Assembly: GCA_003167555.1 (NCBI GenBank)
Contig: PMSN01000009.1
Location: 290,389-354,388 of the forward strand
From: Spartobacteria bacterium
GTDB taxonomy: Bacteria > Verrucomicrobiota > Verrucomicrobiia > Chthoniobacterales > UBA10450
Direction of reading: 5' to 3'
Length of the DNA: 64,000 nucleotides
The notes under the pieces were generated by a model. It ran no database searches. It worked only from the letters and a program-made list of their open reading frames with translations, and was not told where the DNA came from. Made by a program: the position numbers and the translations under genes. Of this stretch, positions 9,189-18,067 are shown piece by piece. Positions within the stretch are counted from its first letter, which is position 1, and the number at the start of each line of letters is the position of its first letter.

Positions 9189-9569
9189 ACCGGCGATAGC
9201 GTAGTCTCTGGAAACGCCGGCCTGCGGGCCGGCGTTTTCCTTTCCGTCATTCGCCTGCCACGCCTTCGCCTCGCGCGAAGGCGGGTCTCCCCCGCTCTGT
9301 CTTCGCTCCCCCATTCGCTAAAACCTGTCCTGAGCGTAGCCGAATGGATCGCTCACTCACCGGCTTCCCAGCTCGGCGTGTTCTACTTTGGTCACTCGCG
9401 CTCCCGCGCTCGCGCCAGCTACCCTCGCTGCATTGCCGCCTACCCGCTCGGTCCCCGCCCGCGCGTGTTCTCCCATTCGGCGTTAGGCGTTGGGCGTTCG
9501 GCAGCCTGCCCTGAGCGAAGTCGAATGGGTTCGGCGTTTTCTTCCATCCCTTTTGCCGTAGCGTGTCTC
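9189..9569. repeat. Repeat-filled gap before the thioesterase, with 82-bp direct repeat copy 1
   Basis: After the terminator come GCCACGCCTTCGCCTCGCGC (about 9259), CCTGTCCTGAGCGTAGCCGA (about 9327), an 82-bp module (9389-9470) recurring at 10008-10089, GGCGTTAGGCGTTGGGCGTT runs, and CCTGCCCTGAGCGAAGTCGA (about 9508). Open frames crossing this stretch encode repeats only. Confidence 0.75.
9213..9242 (+). terminator. Intrinsic terminator after the His-rich gene
   Basis: Perfect 10-bp stem AACGCCGGCC / GGCCGGCGTT with loop TGCG, then TTCCTTTCC. It lies 25 bases after the stop codon at 9188. Confidence 0.85.
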
Positions 9570-9983
9570 GTGACCAAGCCCGCGCCGCATCCGTTCGAGA
9601 TCACCGTCACCGTTGCGCCGGCCGATATCGACCAGCAGAACCACGTCAATAACACTGTCTACCTCCGCTGGGTTCAGGAAGTCGCGACCGCGCACTGGGA
9701 CGCGACCGCTCCAGCGACCATGCGCGACGCGATCGGTTGGGTCGTCTTGCGCCACGAGATCGATTACAAAACGCCCGCGTGTCTCGGGGACGAAATCGTG
9801 CTCCGCACCTGGGTAGGCGAAGCCACGCGAATTACATTCGAGCGTTTCACAGAAGTGCGAAAGCTTTCGCCCAGAGGTCAGACGCTGCTTGCCGCAGCTC
9901 GCACAATATGGGTTCCGATTAATCCCGAGACCGGAAAGCCCACCCGTGTCCCGCCCGAAGTTCGCTCTCGCTTCTCCGTGTAA
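9570..9983 (+). CDS. Acyl-CoA thioesterase, hotdog fold (4-hydroxybenzoyl-CoA thioesterase type)
   Basis: About 137 residues from the GTG at 9570. Upstream in-frame starts (ATG 9525) lie in repeat DNA. The domain opens HPFEITVTVAPADIDQQNHV and has the N-H-V-N-N..YL.W signature of YbgC/FcbC-type thioesterases. The usual catalytic Asp is part of the DIDQQNHVNN loop. It would hydrolyse short-chain or aromatic acyl-CoA. The substrate is not evident. The gene is bracketed by two copies of an 82-bp repeat, so it may have been carried or fixed with those repeats. Confidence 0.82.
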   Translation: MTKPAPHPFEITVTVAPADIDQQNHVNNTVYLRWVQEVATAHWDATAPATMRDAIGWVVLRHEIDYKTPACLGDEIVLRTWVGEATRITFERFTEVRKLSPRGQTLLAAARTIWVPINPETGKPTRVPPEVRSRFSV

Positions 9984-10277
9984 TCGCCTTCCGCCCTTGC
10001 TCTGCATTGGTCACTCACGCGCCCGCGCTCGCGCCAGCTACCCTCGCTGCATTGCCGCCTACCCGCTCGGTCCCCGCCCGCGCGTGTTCGATATTCGGCG
10101 TTGGACGTTCGGCGTTTGCTTCCGGCCCCCGCCCTCTGCCCTCCGTCCTTCCCCATTGGGCGTTCGGCGTTCTCTTCTCCCGTCCGCCTCGCCCCCGTCT
10201 TCTACTTCCTACTTTCTACTTCCTACTTTTCAGAGTCCTCTGCCCTCCGCCCTCTGCCGTCCAAAAGTCCTACCGGA
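9984..10277. repeat. Repeat-filled gap after the thioesterase, with 82-bp direct repeat copy 2
   Basis: The 82-bp module (10008-10089) begins TGGTCACTCACGC and contains CGCCAGCTACCCTCGCTGCA. It is followed by GGCGTTGGACGTTCGGCGTT runs, a CCCATTGGGCGTTCGGCGTT run, TTCTACTTCC units (10200-10228), and CTCTGCCCTCCGCCCTCTGC. No gene is supported. Confidence 0.75.
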
Positions 10278-11570
10278 TCACAGCTGCGGCGCGACCACAC
10301 TCGCCGCCTCCTGCAACGGATGCGTAAAGCCGAGCTGCCCGGTTTCATCCAGCGTGATCTCGCGCGAATGTTTCTTGTCCAGCTCGAACAATCGCGCCTG
10401 CTGCGAGGCGAAGCCTGGGCTTAGCACGTTCATATTTGCCTCGTCATTCAAGCGGATCGACCGCAAATCGAAATTGCCCGACCCGACCGATACAAACGCG
10501 CCGTCCACAATCATGAGCTTCACGTGCACCATCGCCGGTTGATACTCGTAGATCCTTATCCCCGCCTTCAGTAACTCCGGCCAATGTTTTCGTGAGGCCG
10601 CGCGCACCAGCTTCTCGTCGATGTGTTCGCCCGGCACTACGATCTCCACCTTCGCACCGCGCCTTGCCGCCGCCACGAGTTCCTTTCGCATCAGATCGTC
10701 CGGCAAAAAGTAGGCATTCTCTAGCAGCAAACTGTGTTGCGCCGATGCGATCGCGAGCAGGTACATCAAATGAATGTCCATGTCCCCCTGCCGCGGCGAG
10801 CTTTTGAAAGCTTGCGCCATATAAGGACCCGTGGCCATCAGCGCCGGGAAATAGTCCTGCCCGTGCAGCACTTCGCCACGCGTCTTCAGCCAGTTATCCA
10901 TGAACACCGCCTGGAGCTGCGCCACCACCGGCCCCGTCACCTTGTAATGATTATCCCGCCAGTGCGCCGGCGATTCGCCATTGCCCAGCCATTCATCCGC
11001 GATTCCCACCCCGCCTACGAACCCCGTCTTCCCGTCGATAATCAGCAGCTTGCGATGGCTGCGGTTATTGAAACGCCGCGGATCCAGCCACACGATCGAG
11101 TGATACTTCACCACCTCCGCGCCCGCGCCGCGGAGAAGCTCCAGGTTCTCCAGCCCCATTTTGCTCGTCCCCTGCGCATCCAGGATCACGTTCACCTTCA
11201 CGCCGGCCCGGGCGCGTTCCGCCAGCGCCTCGGCGAATTGCTTCGCGATCTCGCCGTCCCAAAAAATGTAAGTCTCGAAATCGATCGACCGCCGTGCGGC
11301 CCGAATCGCGCCCAGCATCGCCGGGAAAATTTCGCGCCCATTCACCAGCGTCGTGATGTTATTGCCCGCCACAAAACTCCCTCCCAGGAGCGATCCCACC
11401 GACTGGCGGAACTCCGGCGACGCCGCCGAGTAGAGCGGCGCTACTTCCTGGCTCACCTTCTTGCCTTCCTGCATCGTGCAACCGCCCAGAAACACGGCGA
11501 ACGCCAGGAGACCCGTCTGGCGGCGGGTAAAGATCCGCGCGCCCGTGCCGGTCGAGATCAGATTCGCCAT
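10278..11570 (-). CDS. Phospholipase D-superfamily lipoprotein, cardiolipin synthase-like
   Basis: 430 residues from the ATG at 11570. The N-terminus is a lipoprotein-type leader (LLAFAVFLGGC). Two HKD motifs are present: HRKLLIIDG in the first half and HVKLMIVDG in the second, each with the following glycine/serine-rich GSGNFD-like stretch (VGSGNFDLRS). The two-HKD form is that of cardiolipin synthases, which join phosphatidylglycerol or phosphatidylethanolamine. A lipidated form at the membrane is unusual for ClsA but known for ClsC-like enzymes. It lies 16 bases after a DUF5329-like gene on the same strand, so the two are probably an operon. Confidence 0.85.
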   Translation of the reverse strand: MANLISTGTGARIFTRRQTGLLAFAVFLGGCTMQEGKKVSQEVAPLYSAASPEFRQSVGSLLGGSFVAGNNITTLVNGREIFPAMLGAIRAARRSIDFETYIFWDGEIAKQFAEALAERARAGVKVNVILDAQGTSKMGLENLELLRGAGAEVVKYHSIVWLDPRRFNNRSHRKLLIIDGKTGFVGGVGIADEWLGNGESPAHWRDNHYKVTGPVVAQLQAVFMDNWLKTRGEVLHGQDYFPALMATGPYMAQAFKSSPRQGDMDIHLMYLLAIASAQHSLLLENAYFLPDDLMRKELVAAARRGAKVEIVVPGEHIDEKLVRAASRKHWPELLKAGIRIYEYQPAMVHVKLMIVDGAFVSVGSGNFDLRSIRLNDEANMNVLSPGFASQQARLFELDKKHSREITLDETGQLGFTHPLQEAASVVAPQL

Positions 11571-11586
11571 TTGCAAACTCCGGCAG

Positions 11587-11988
11587 CTACTCGTGGGCCG
11601 GCGCGCGCTTCTGGCGATCGAATTCACGGAGCAACCCCGCGAAGAACGCCGCCGAGTCCATCGTCGTGCCATCCGCCCGACGGATCGAATATTTCCGGTG
11701 GGTCAGCGAAGATTCCGAAGCGCAAGATTTCACAAAATCCTCCGCCGTCTTCACGCGTTCGCCGAGATAATTCAGCTTCATCCGCAGATGTGCGGCCGCG
11801 GCGCCGCCGTCGTGTTCAGAACCGTTCCGGACAAACGTAATCCCTTTCGAGGACTCGACCGATTGTATCAGGAAATCGATCCGCTGCTGTTCCCGCGCCT
11901 CGCGAGCCAGGACGAGTGGGGGAAGAAGTGCCAGGGCCAGGACGATACTGGTCAGGATAGCTTTCAAGGCGGGACCATACCGCAGCAT
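11587..11988 (-). CDS. Periplasmic protein, DUF5329-like
   Basis: 133 residues. Signal peptide (AILTSIVLALALLPPLVLA), then EQQRIDFLIQSVESSKGITF and FVRNGSEHDGGAAAAHLRMK, the conserved core of DUF5329: a short periplasmic domain with an N-G-x..AAAHL signature and an ASESSLT region. The function of the family is unknown. Its place directly upstream of the cardiolipin-synthase-like gene suggests a shared membrane-lipid role (inference). Confidence 0.72.
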   Translation of the reverse strand: MLRYGPALKAILTSIVLALALLPPLVLAREAREQQRIDFLIQSVESSKGITFVRNGSEHDGGAAAAHLRMKLNYLGERVKTAEDFVKSCASESSLTHRKYSIRRADGTTMDSAAFFAGLLREFDRQKRAPAHE

Positions 11989-12466
11989 CGCACCGATCGC
12001 ATCACAGACTTCTGCCTTCTGACTTCTGGCTTCCGTCCTCTGTCCTCCGTCCTTCCCATTGGGCGTTCGGCGTTCGGCGTTCTCCTCTCCCGTCCGCTTC
12101 GCCCCCGTTTTGATTCGCAGCTTCCCATCTGCTCACCGGCTGCCTCACCGACTCGACCGTCTACGTCGCTCGCTTTCCAACGGCTCCGTTCTACTTCCTA
12201 CTTTCTAATTTCTAATTTCTAATTTTGAATGCTTTCTACTTTTCAGAGTCCTCTGTCTTCTGACTTCTCCTCTTCATTGGGCGTTCGGCGTTCGGCGTTT
12301 GCTTCCCTCCGACCTCTGGCGGCCGCCCTGATAACCAATCTCCAATAACGAATAACCGGCGCTGAGCGCCTCTTTCTCCTTTCGCCTTTCAGGTGCTTCC
12401 CGTAGACCATACAAAAATACCAAAATACAGATTGACAGGACAATACACAGCTATTACACGAGGGGA
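11989..12466. repeat. Composite intergenic repeats upstream of the restriction island
   Basis: Order: CTTCTGCCTTCTGACTTCTG runs (12009-12050), GGCGTTCGGCGTTCGGCGTT (12062-12085), 84-bp module (12105-12188), T/C tract TTCTACTTCCTACTTTCTAA (12189-12244), more CTCTGTCTTCTGACTTC, then GGCGTT runs (about 12279-12300). The last ~100 bases are A-rich, with AAAATAC direct repeats and a TTGACA hexamer (12432-12437) that may belong to the promoter of the next gene. No clear -10 box was found. Confidence 0.7.
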
Positions 12467-13018
12467 ATGGCAATCCAACTTGAAATCCCTGAGACATTAT
12501 ACAAGCGACTCCAGAAACACGCGGTTCCATTCGTCGACACGCCGTTGTCCGTTATCGAGAAGTGGGCGGATCACTTCGAAACTGCCCAAAACGGCAACGC
12601 AGCATTGACTGCCGAGCTACCGACGGTCGAATACGGCGCGAAGAAGCTGGACCCGCTCCACCCGCCTGATCTTTTTCACACACGTGCACGCGGAACTTTC
12701 GGCGGAACGGCGTTCTCGAACTGGAATGATCTGCTTCGTATCGCGCACGTAGCCGCCTTCAAAAAAGCCGGCTCATTCGACGCGCTCCGGAACATCACGC
12801 ACGCGCAGATTCGCAATGGCAGTCACTCGGATAGCGGGTTCAAGTTCGTCCCGGAGATTGGAATTTCACTTCAAGGGGTCGACGCAAATCATGCATGGCA
12901 ATATGCGCTGCGACTCGCGAAGTTCCTTGGTTTCGCTGTGTCTGCGGTCATCGAATGGCGCCATAACCCGAAGGCTGCGCATCCCGGCTCGGCAGGGATT
13001 CTGGAATTCGTCCCATAA
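12467..13018 (+). CDS. Unknown protein at the head of the type III restriction island
   Basis: 183 residues, with a good AGGGG ribosome site 5 bases before the ATG. The N-terminal ~40 residues (LEIPETLYKRLQKHAVPFVD) look like a short ribbon-helix-helix or SeqA-N-type DNA-binding segment. A variable linker follows, then a compact C-terminal domain with LFHTRARGTFGG, NWNDLLRIAHVAAF, SFDALRNI and GVDANHAWQYALRLAK. It ends 49 bases before mod and on the same strand, so it is likely a third gene of the restriction-modification unit. I do not know its function. A regulator or specificity accessory is a guess. Confidence 0.65.
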   Translation: MAIQLEIPETLYKRLQKHAVPFVDTPLSVIEKWADHFETAQNGNAALTAELPTVEYGAKKLDPLHPPDLFHTRARGTFGGTAFSNWNDLLRIAHVAAFKKAGSFDALRNITHAQIRNGSHSDSGFKFVPEIGISLQGVDANHAWQYALRLAKFLGFAVSAVIEWRHNPKAAHPGSAGILEFVP

Positions 13019-13067
13019 ACCGTGCGAATCGTTTGCCTTCCCCCATTTGAACCCGCTACCCTGAGCC

Positions 13068-14718
13068 GTGCCCACGCTACAATTTAAAGGCAAGCCACTG
13101 GTGCAGAATCACCATTTGGTCGTGCCATTCAGCGAGCTGGATGCGGTGAAGTCGCGTGGGCTGAGCAAGAGCCCGAGCCTGCACGACAATCTCATCATCG
13201 AGGGGGACAACCTCAAGGCGCTCAAGGCTCTGCTGCCCACCTATCATGGAAAGGTGAAGTGCATCTACATCGACCCGCCCTACAACACCGGCAACGAAGC
13301 CTGGATTTACAACGACAAGGTCAACTCGCCGATGATCCGCGACTGGCTGGGCAAGACGGTGGACCGAGACGATCTTACTCGCCACGACAAATGGTGCTGC
13401 ATGATGCTCCCGCGGCTGAAACTCCTGCGCGAATTGCTCACCGACGACGGCGCGATCTTCATCTCCATCGATGACAACGAGGTGCATCACCTGCGGGCGT
13501 TAATGGACGAGGTCTTCGGAGCGGAGAATTTCGTCGCTACGGTGATTTGGCAGATGAGTGATGGGCCAAAAAACACGAAGACCCAATTCAGTGAGGACCA
13601 CGAGTATCTTGTTGTCTATGCGCGTTACGGACCCAAATGGATTCCGAATCGACTCGCGCGGACTGAAGCGATGATCGCGCGATACAAGAATCCGGACAAT
13701 GACCCGCGCGGTGATTGGCTTCTCAGTGACCTAGCCGCAAGAAACGTTTACTCCCAAGGCCGGTATTCGATTACTACCCCGACGGGTAGAGTGATAGACG
13801 GTCCTCCCGCAGGAAGCTACTGGCGCGTCAACAAGGCCAAGTTCGAAGAGCTTAACAAGGACGGTCGGATTTGGTGGGGAGAATCGGGCGACAATCGCCC
13901 CGGCATGAAGCGTTTCCTTTCTGAAGTTCAGGAAGGTGTCGTTCCACGAACAATCTGGCTTTGGAAAGATGCGGGCAGTACGCGCCACTCCAAACAAGAG
14001 TTCAGTCAAATCATGGCGGCAGAATCCGGCAGCGACCTCTTCATAACACCGAAGCCTGTTTCCCTTCTTTCGAAGGTCGTTCGAATGTCTACAGAAGGCT
14101 CAGACATTTGTGCTCGACTCATATGCCGGCACCGGCACGACAGCCCAAGCGGTGCTCGCGTTGAACAAGGAAGACGGCGGCAATCGGCGCTTCATCCTAT
14201 GCCAGATGCCTTACGAGACGAAAGAACAGGAGCAAAAGAAAGAAAACATCTGCGAGAGCATCACGGCGGAGCGCGTGCGGCGCGTGATAAAGGGCGTGCC
14301 GAAGGCGAAGGACGAGAATCTGCGCAAAGGCTTGGGTGGAACATTCTCCTACTTCAAACTTGGGAAGGAACTGAGGAAGCAGGCGATCCTCGACGGCAGG
14401 GATTTGCCGAGCTACGCGGCGCTCGCGGGATATGTGTTCTTCACGGCCACGGGTGAGGAGTTTCAGCCGAAGAAGATGAAGCCGCCGTTCATCGGCATGA
14501 GCCGCGATCGCGATGTGTTTCTTATCTACGAAGCTGACATCGAGAAGCTGAAAGACATGGCGCTGAACCTCGAACTCGCGCGGTCGCTGGGCAAAGGCGA
14601 CCGCAAGAAGCTCGTCTTCGCGCCCACCAAGTATTTGGATCAGGAGTATCTCGACCGGCTCAATATCGAGTTTTGCCAACTGCCATTCGAGATTTACCAG
14701 CGGGCTAGCAGCAGATGA
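13068..14718 (+). pseudogene. Type III restriction-modification DNA methyltransferase (mod), frameshifted
   Basis: N6-adenine methylase subunit of a type III system. Motif IV DPPYNTG starts at D69. The AdoMet motif LDSYAGTGTTAQAVLA comes near the C-terminal part, which is the beta-class order. The GTG start at 13068 gives MPTLQFKGK. Frame 1 runs to STEGSDIC and then gives nonsense (ARLICRHRHD). The true continuation VLDSYAGTGTTAQ is in the next frame from 14110. One extra T in the run at 14107-14109 explains it: removing one T restores SDIVLDSYAG. The downstream part then runs to 14718 and overlaps res by ATGA. The shift cuts through the AdoMet site, so no active methylase is made as read. 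It may be a sequencing slip. Confidence 0.88.
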
Positions 14719-17276
14719 TTCAGCTGAAAGAGTACCAGCGCGACACGTTGCAGGCGATACGCGCCTATCTCGACGCCTTGACTGAGCTGCGTGCGAAAGA
14801 CATCAAGGCGCGCGAAATCGATCCTGATCTCGGGATCGATTGGCCGTTGAAAGCGTGGGAGAAGGTGAAAGGCAGCTCGTACCTGCCGCGTCGAAACGGA
14901 TTGGGCGAACCACTGCCGTCGTTCTGTCTGAAGATTCCGACAGGAGGAGGTAAGACGTTTCTGGCCACAAAAGCGATCGACCTTATCAACACGCATTTCC
15001 GCAGGAGCAATCGCGGACTCGTGCTTTGGATCGTGCCGACGACGCAGATTTACCGTCAGACGCTCAACGCACTGAAGGACCGCGATCATCCCTATCGTCA
15101 AACGTTGGACGTGGCCTCGGGCGCCCGCACTCTCATCTTAGAACGCACCCAGCAGTTCACGCCCTCCGACATCGAGCAGAATCTTTGTGTGTTGATGTTA
15201 ATGCTGCCCGCGGCAGCGCGGCAGACAAAGGAGACGCTGCGCATGTTCCGCGACAGTGGCGGCTTCGATGCCTTCTTTCCTTCCGAAGAAGATTATGCTG
15301 GGCATTCCGCAATCCTAAATGAGCTGCCGAATCTCGACACCTTCGACGCGCGGGAACTGACCGCACGCCAGGTCAAGACATCGCTTGGCAACACGCTGCG
15401 GACATTAAATCCGCTCATCATTCTGGACGAAGGACAGAAGGCTTACAGCCGAATCGCTCGGGAAACGATCGAAGGGTTCAACCCTTGTATGATCCTTGAG
15501 TTATCCGCGACGCCGCCACGCGATGCGAACGTCCTTATCGATGTAAAGGGCACCGCCCTTGAACGGGAAGGGATGATCAAGCTCGACCTGCACGTGCACA
15601 ACAATCTGTCCGCTGATTGGAAGAACACTTTGCTACAGGCAGCGGAGCAACGCGACATGCTGGAAGCGCAAGCGCGCGAATATGCCGCGCAGACCGGCAG
15701 GAACATTCGACCAATCTGCTTGATCCAGGTCGAACGCACCGGGAAGGAGCAGCGGCATTCCAAGTTCATCCATTCGGAAGATGCGCGCGAATATCTTCTG
15801 CAACGGCCGGGAGTGACCGCGGATCAGGTTGCCGTCAAGACAAGCGAGAAAGACGAACTCAAAGAGGTGGACGATATCGGCGGTCTGATGTCACCGAATT
15901 GTCAAATTCGATACATCATTACGAAGCAGGCACTACAGGAAGGCTGGGACTGTTCTTTCGCCTATGTGCTCGCGGTGCTGACGAATCCTACGTCCAAGAC
16001 GGCGTTGACTCAGCTCGTCGGTCGAATCCTCCGTCAGCCGGACGCGCGCAAGACAGGAAATCCTTGGCTCGACGAGAGCTATGTTTTTGTATTCCAACGT
16101 AAGGGTGCGGTGCTGCTGGAAGATATCAGAAAGGGATTCGGGCAGGAGGGGCTCGGTGACCTGAAAGGTCGCATCATTGAGGACAAAAACCGGCCCGATC
16201 GCGGCAACGAAAACGAAATCTATCCCCGCAGCGAATTTCGTAAACAAGCAGAGCATCTAGTTCTGCCCGCGTTCATGATAAAAGACGGTCGTGAATGGCG
16301 GCCGGTACATTACCAACCTGACATTCTCGCCCGAGTGCCCTGGGGCGATGTGAACATCGAACCCCTCCTCAATCTTACGCTTCCCGACGAAGACACGACT
16401 GGCAGGCACACGCGTCACGGATTAGGCGAAAAGATTTTGCGCGAGGAACCGCCAGCGAAGGGAGAGGCAGTGGAGCTGGTTGATCAGGAAGAGCCGGACT
16501 GCGCTTTCGCGGCGAGTCATCTCCTCGACGTAATGCCAAATCCCTGGCGTGGAAATGAGATAGCGCACAAGGTCTTCGACAGCCTGCTGAAACGCTACGA
16601 ACGCCGGCGCGTGCTCGATGGTTATGTGTTCGTTATTGATGAGATTCATCGTCAGCTTCTTCAGGAACGGGACCGTCTCGCGCGGCAGCTTTTTCTCGAA
16701 TTGCTGGAGCAAGGAGTCATGCGCTTCATGGTGGTGACCGACGATCTTGGTTTTAACCGCCTACCCCAAGTGCTGGCGATGCCGGAGCGCGAAGTACGAG
16801 CCAACAGCGAAATTGGTAAGCCATACCAGTTAGGTTTGTTCGAAGACATGCCAGCGTCCGGCTTCAATGACCTGGAACGCGCAGTCGCCACCTTCCTGGA
16901 CGCGCAGGAACCGCTCTTCTTTTGGTATCGCAATCGGTCTCGCCACGACTACTTCGTGCAGGGATGGCAGCCGAATCGCATCTATGCGGATTTTATCTTT
17001 ACGACAGCGCGCGACGCCGCGGAAGAGAAACAGATCGATCGCGTCTTCGTTGTCGAAACCAAAGGAAAACACCTGGCGGGCGTCAAAGATGCCGAAGGAA
17101 GACTAACCGACACTGGATACAAACGTGATGTCTTCACGTTGTGTACAGAGAGGAGCAGGCAGAAGAGATGGTCTGACCTTGTCCCATTCATGCAAAGCAA
17201 GACCATGAGGTTCGAGGTCGTGGATGAGGATGGTTGGAAAGCAAAGCTCAAGACGCTATTGGACGAAGCGGTGTGA
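14715..17276 (+). CDS. Type III restriction endonuclease subunit (res), DEAD-like helicase/nuclease
   Basis: 853 residues. Superfamily 2 helicase motifs: Walker A PTGGGKT (K80), a Walker B variant LIILDEGQ near 236-243 (EGQ in place of the usual EAH), SATPP near 262, and motif VI QLVGRILRQPD near 431. The C-terminal part carries a PD-(D/E)XK-like nuclease (DFIFTTA...VFVVETKGKHL, about 756-787). It would translocate on DNA and cut near unmethylated sites with Mod. It starts inside the last codons of mod (ATGA overlap), so translation is coupled. Full family length and no break seen. Confidence 0.92.
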   Translation: MIQLKEYQRDTLQAIRAYLDALTELRAKDIKAREIDPDLGIDWPLKAWEKVKGSSYLPRRNGLGEPLPSFCLKIPTGGGKTFLATKAIDLINTHFRRSNRGLVLWIVPTTQIYRQTLNALKDRDHPYRQTLDVASGARTLILERTQQFTPSDIEQNLCVLMLMLPAAARQTKETLRMFRDSGGFDAFFPSEEDYAGHSAILNELPNLDTFDARELTARQVKTSLGNTLRTLNPLIILDEGQKAYSRIARETIEGFNPCMILELSATPPRDANVLIDVKGTALEREGMIKLDLHVHNNLSADWKNTLLQAAEQRDMLEAQAREYAAQTGRNIRPICLIQVERTGKEQRHSKFIHSEDAREYLLQRPGVTADQVAVKTSEKDELKEVDDIGGLMSPNCQIRYIITKQALQEGWDCSFAYVLAVLTNPTSKTALTQLVGRILRQPDARKTGNPWLDESYVFVFQRKGAVLLEDIRKGFGQEGLGDLKGRIIEDKNRPDRGNENEIYPRSEFRKQAEHLVLPAFMIKDGREWRPVHYQPDILARVPWGDVNIEPLLNLTLPDEDTTGRHTRHGLGEKILREEPPAKGEAVELVDQEEPDCAFAASHLLDVMPNPWRGNEIAHKVFDSLLKRYERRRVLDGYVFVIDEIHRQLLQERDRLARQLFLELLEQGVMRFMVVTDDLGFNRLPQVLAMPEREVRANSEIGKPYQLGLFEDMPASGFNDLERAVATFLDAQEPLFFWYRNRSRHDYFVQGWQPNRIYADFIFTTARDAAEEKQIDRVFVVETKGKHLAGVKDAEGRLTDTGYKRDVFTLCTERSRQKRWSDLVPFMQSKTMRFEVVDEDGWKAKLKTLLDEAV

Positions 17277-17301
17277 GCGTAGCATTCCTTTGATCGACTG
17301 C

Positions 17302-17439
17302 ATGCCAACAGTAGCGCCGAATTCCAATCTTTCCGGTCGCCGATTGGCTGAACTTATGATCGAGCACAATATCGGTGTCGGCGAAGAACACGCCTATCGG
17401 ATCAAGAAGATCGACAGCGACTACTTCGAAGAAGCTTAA
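17302..17439 (+). pseudogene. C-terminal remnant of an Mrr-type restriction endonuclease
   Basis: A 45-codon stretch starting at ATG 17302 encodes SGRRLAELMIEHNIGVGEEH and AYRIKKIDSDYFEEA. This matches the conserved tail of Mrr proteins (DG..LA.LMI.....GV......KR.D.DYF). The catalytic and DNA-binding parts of Mrr are absent. The bases just upstream code for the end of res in another frame. I read it as a leftover of a deleted neighbouring mrr gene. Whether the 45 residues are made as a free peptide cannot be told. Confidence 0.65.
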
Positions 17440-17450
17440 GGCGCAACGCA

Positions 17451-18023
17451 ATGGAAGTAGCAGACGCATTGATCCTTTCGCAACCTCTCCCGAACAACAT
17501 GTGGTCTTGGACTCTCACCTCTCGAATGGGTGATTTGCTTCGCCGCGCACAGCAAGAATTCGGGTCCCGCGATGTCAGCTACACGCCACTGGGCGTCGAA
17601 TTTACCGCCAATGGACCTTATATTTGGTATCCTGGGGATCCCGCAGACCACAATGTAGTTATCCGGCTCAACAGCACCGCCTTAACGGACGTACCTCAAG
17701 CGTGTTACCAGCTTGCCCAGGAGTGCATTCATCTTTTGGCCCCGACGGGTGGAAGTCACGCCAATTACTTGGAAGAGGGTATATCGATTGTTTTCGCGCG
17801 TAGATACATTAATGAGCATTTTGGCTTTTCGATGGATCAGCCGAATCCAAAATACTCTGAAGCTGCTCAGCTTGTCGAAGCGTTGCTTGCTTTGGATCCT
17901 GAAGCGGTGCGAAAGGTTCGTGCGGTACAGCCTTCCTTTTCGCAGATCACAGTCGCCAATCTGCGCGATAAAGTTCCTAATTGCTCGGCCGAACTAGCCG
18001 AGAAGGTTTTAAGAACCTTTTGA
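17451..18023 (+). CDS. Unknown protein with a zincin-like but altered QExxH motif
   Basis: 190 residues, no signal peptide. A segment CYQLAQECIHLLAPTGG resembles the H-E-x-x-H helix of zinc metalloproteases, with Q in place of the first His. An acidic LEEG follows about 15 residues later, as in zincins, where it could be the third ligand. The missing first ligand argues against normal zinc catalysis. It starts 11 bases after the Mrr remnant, on the same strand as the restriction genes, and may belong to that island. I do not recognise the family. Confidence 0.6.
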   Translation: MEVADALILSQPLPNNMWSWTLTSRMGDLLRRAQQEFGSRDVSYTPLGVEFTANGPYIWYPGDPADHNVVIRLNSTALTDVPQACYQLAQECIHLLAPTGGSHANYLEEGISIVFARRYINEHFGFSMDQPNPKYSEAAQLVEALLALDPEAVRKVRAVQPSFSQITVANLRDKVPNCSAELAEKVLRTF

Positions 18024-18067
18024 TACCGAGAGTCCACATTAGGGAAAGATCGCAGGGATTCGGTAGG

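Noticed and set aside
9378..9570. N-terminal extension of the thioesterase from an upstream in-frame start
   Set aside because: These codons are the 82-bp repeat and GGCGTT runs, and have no thioesterase likeness.
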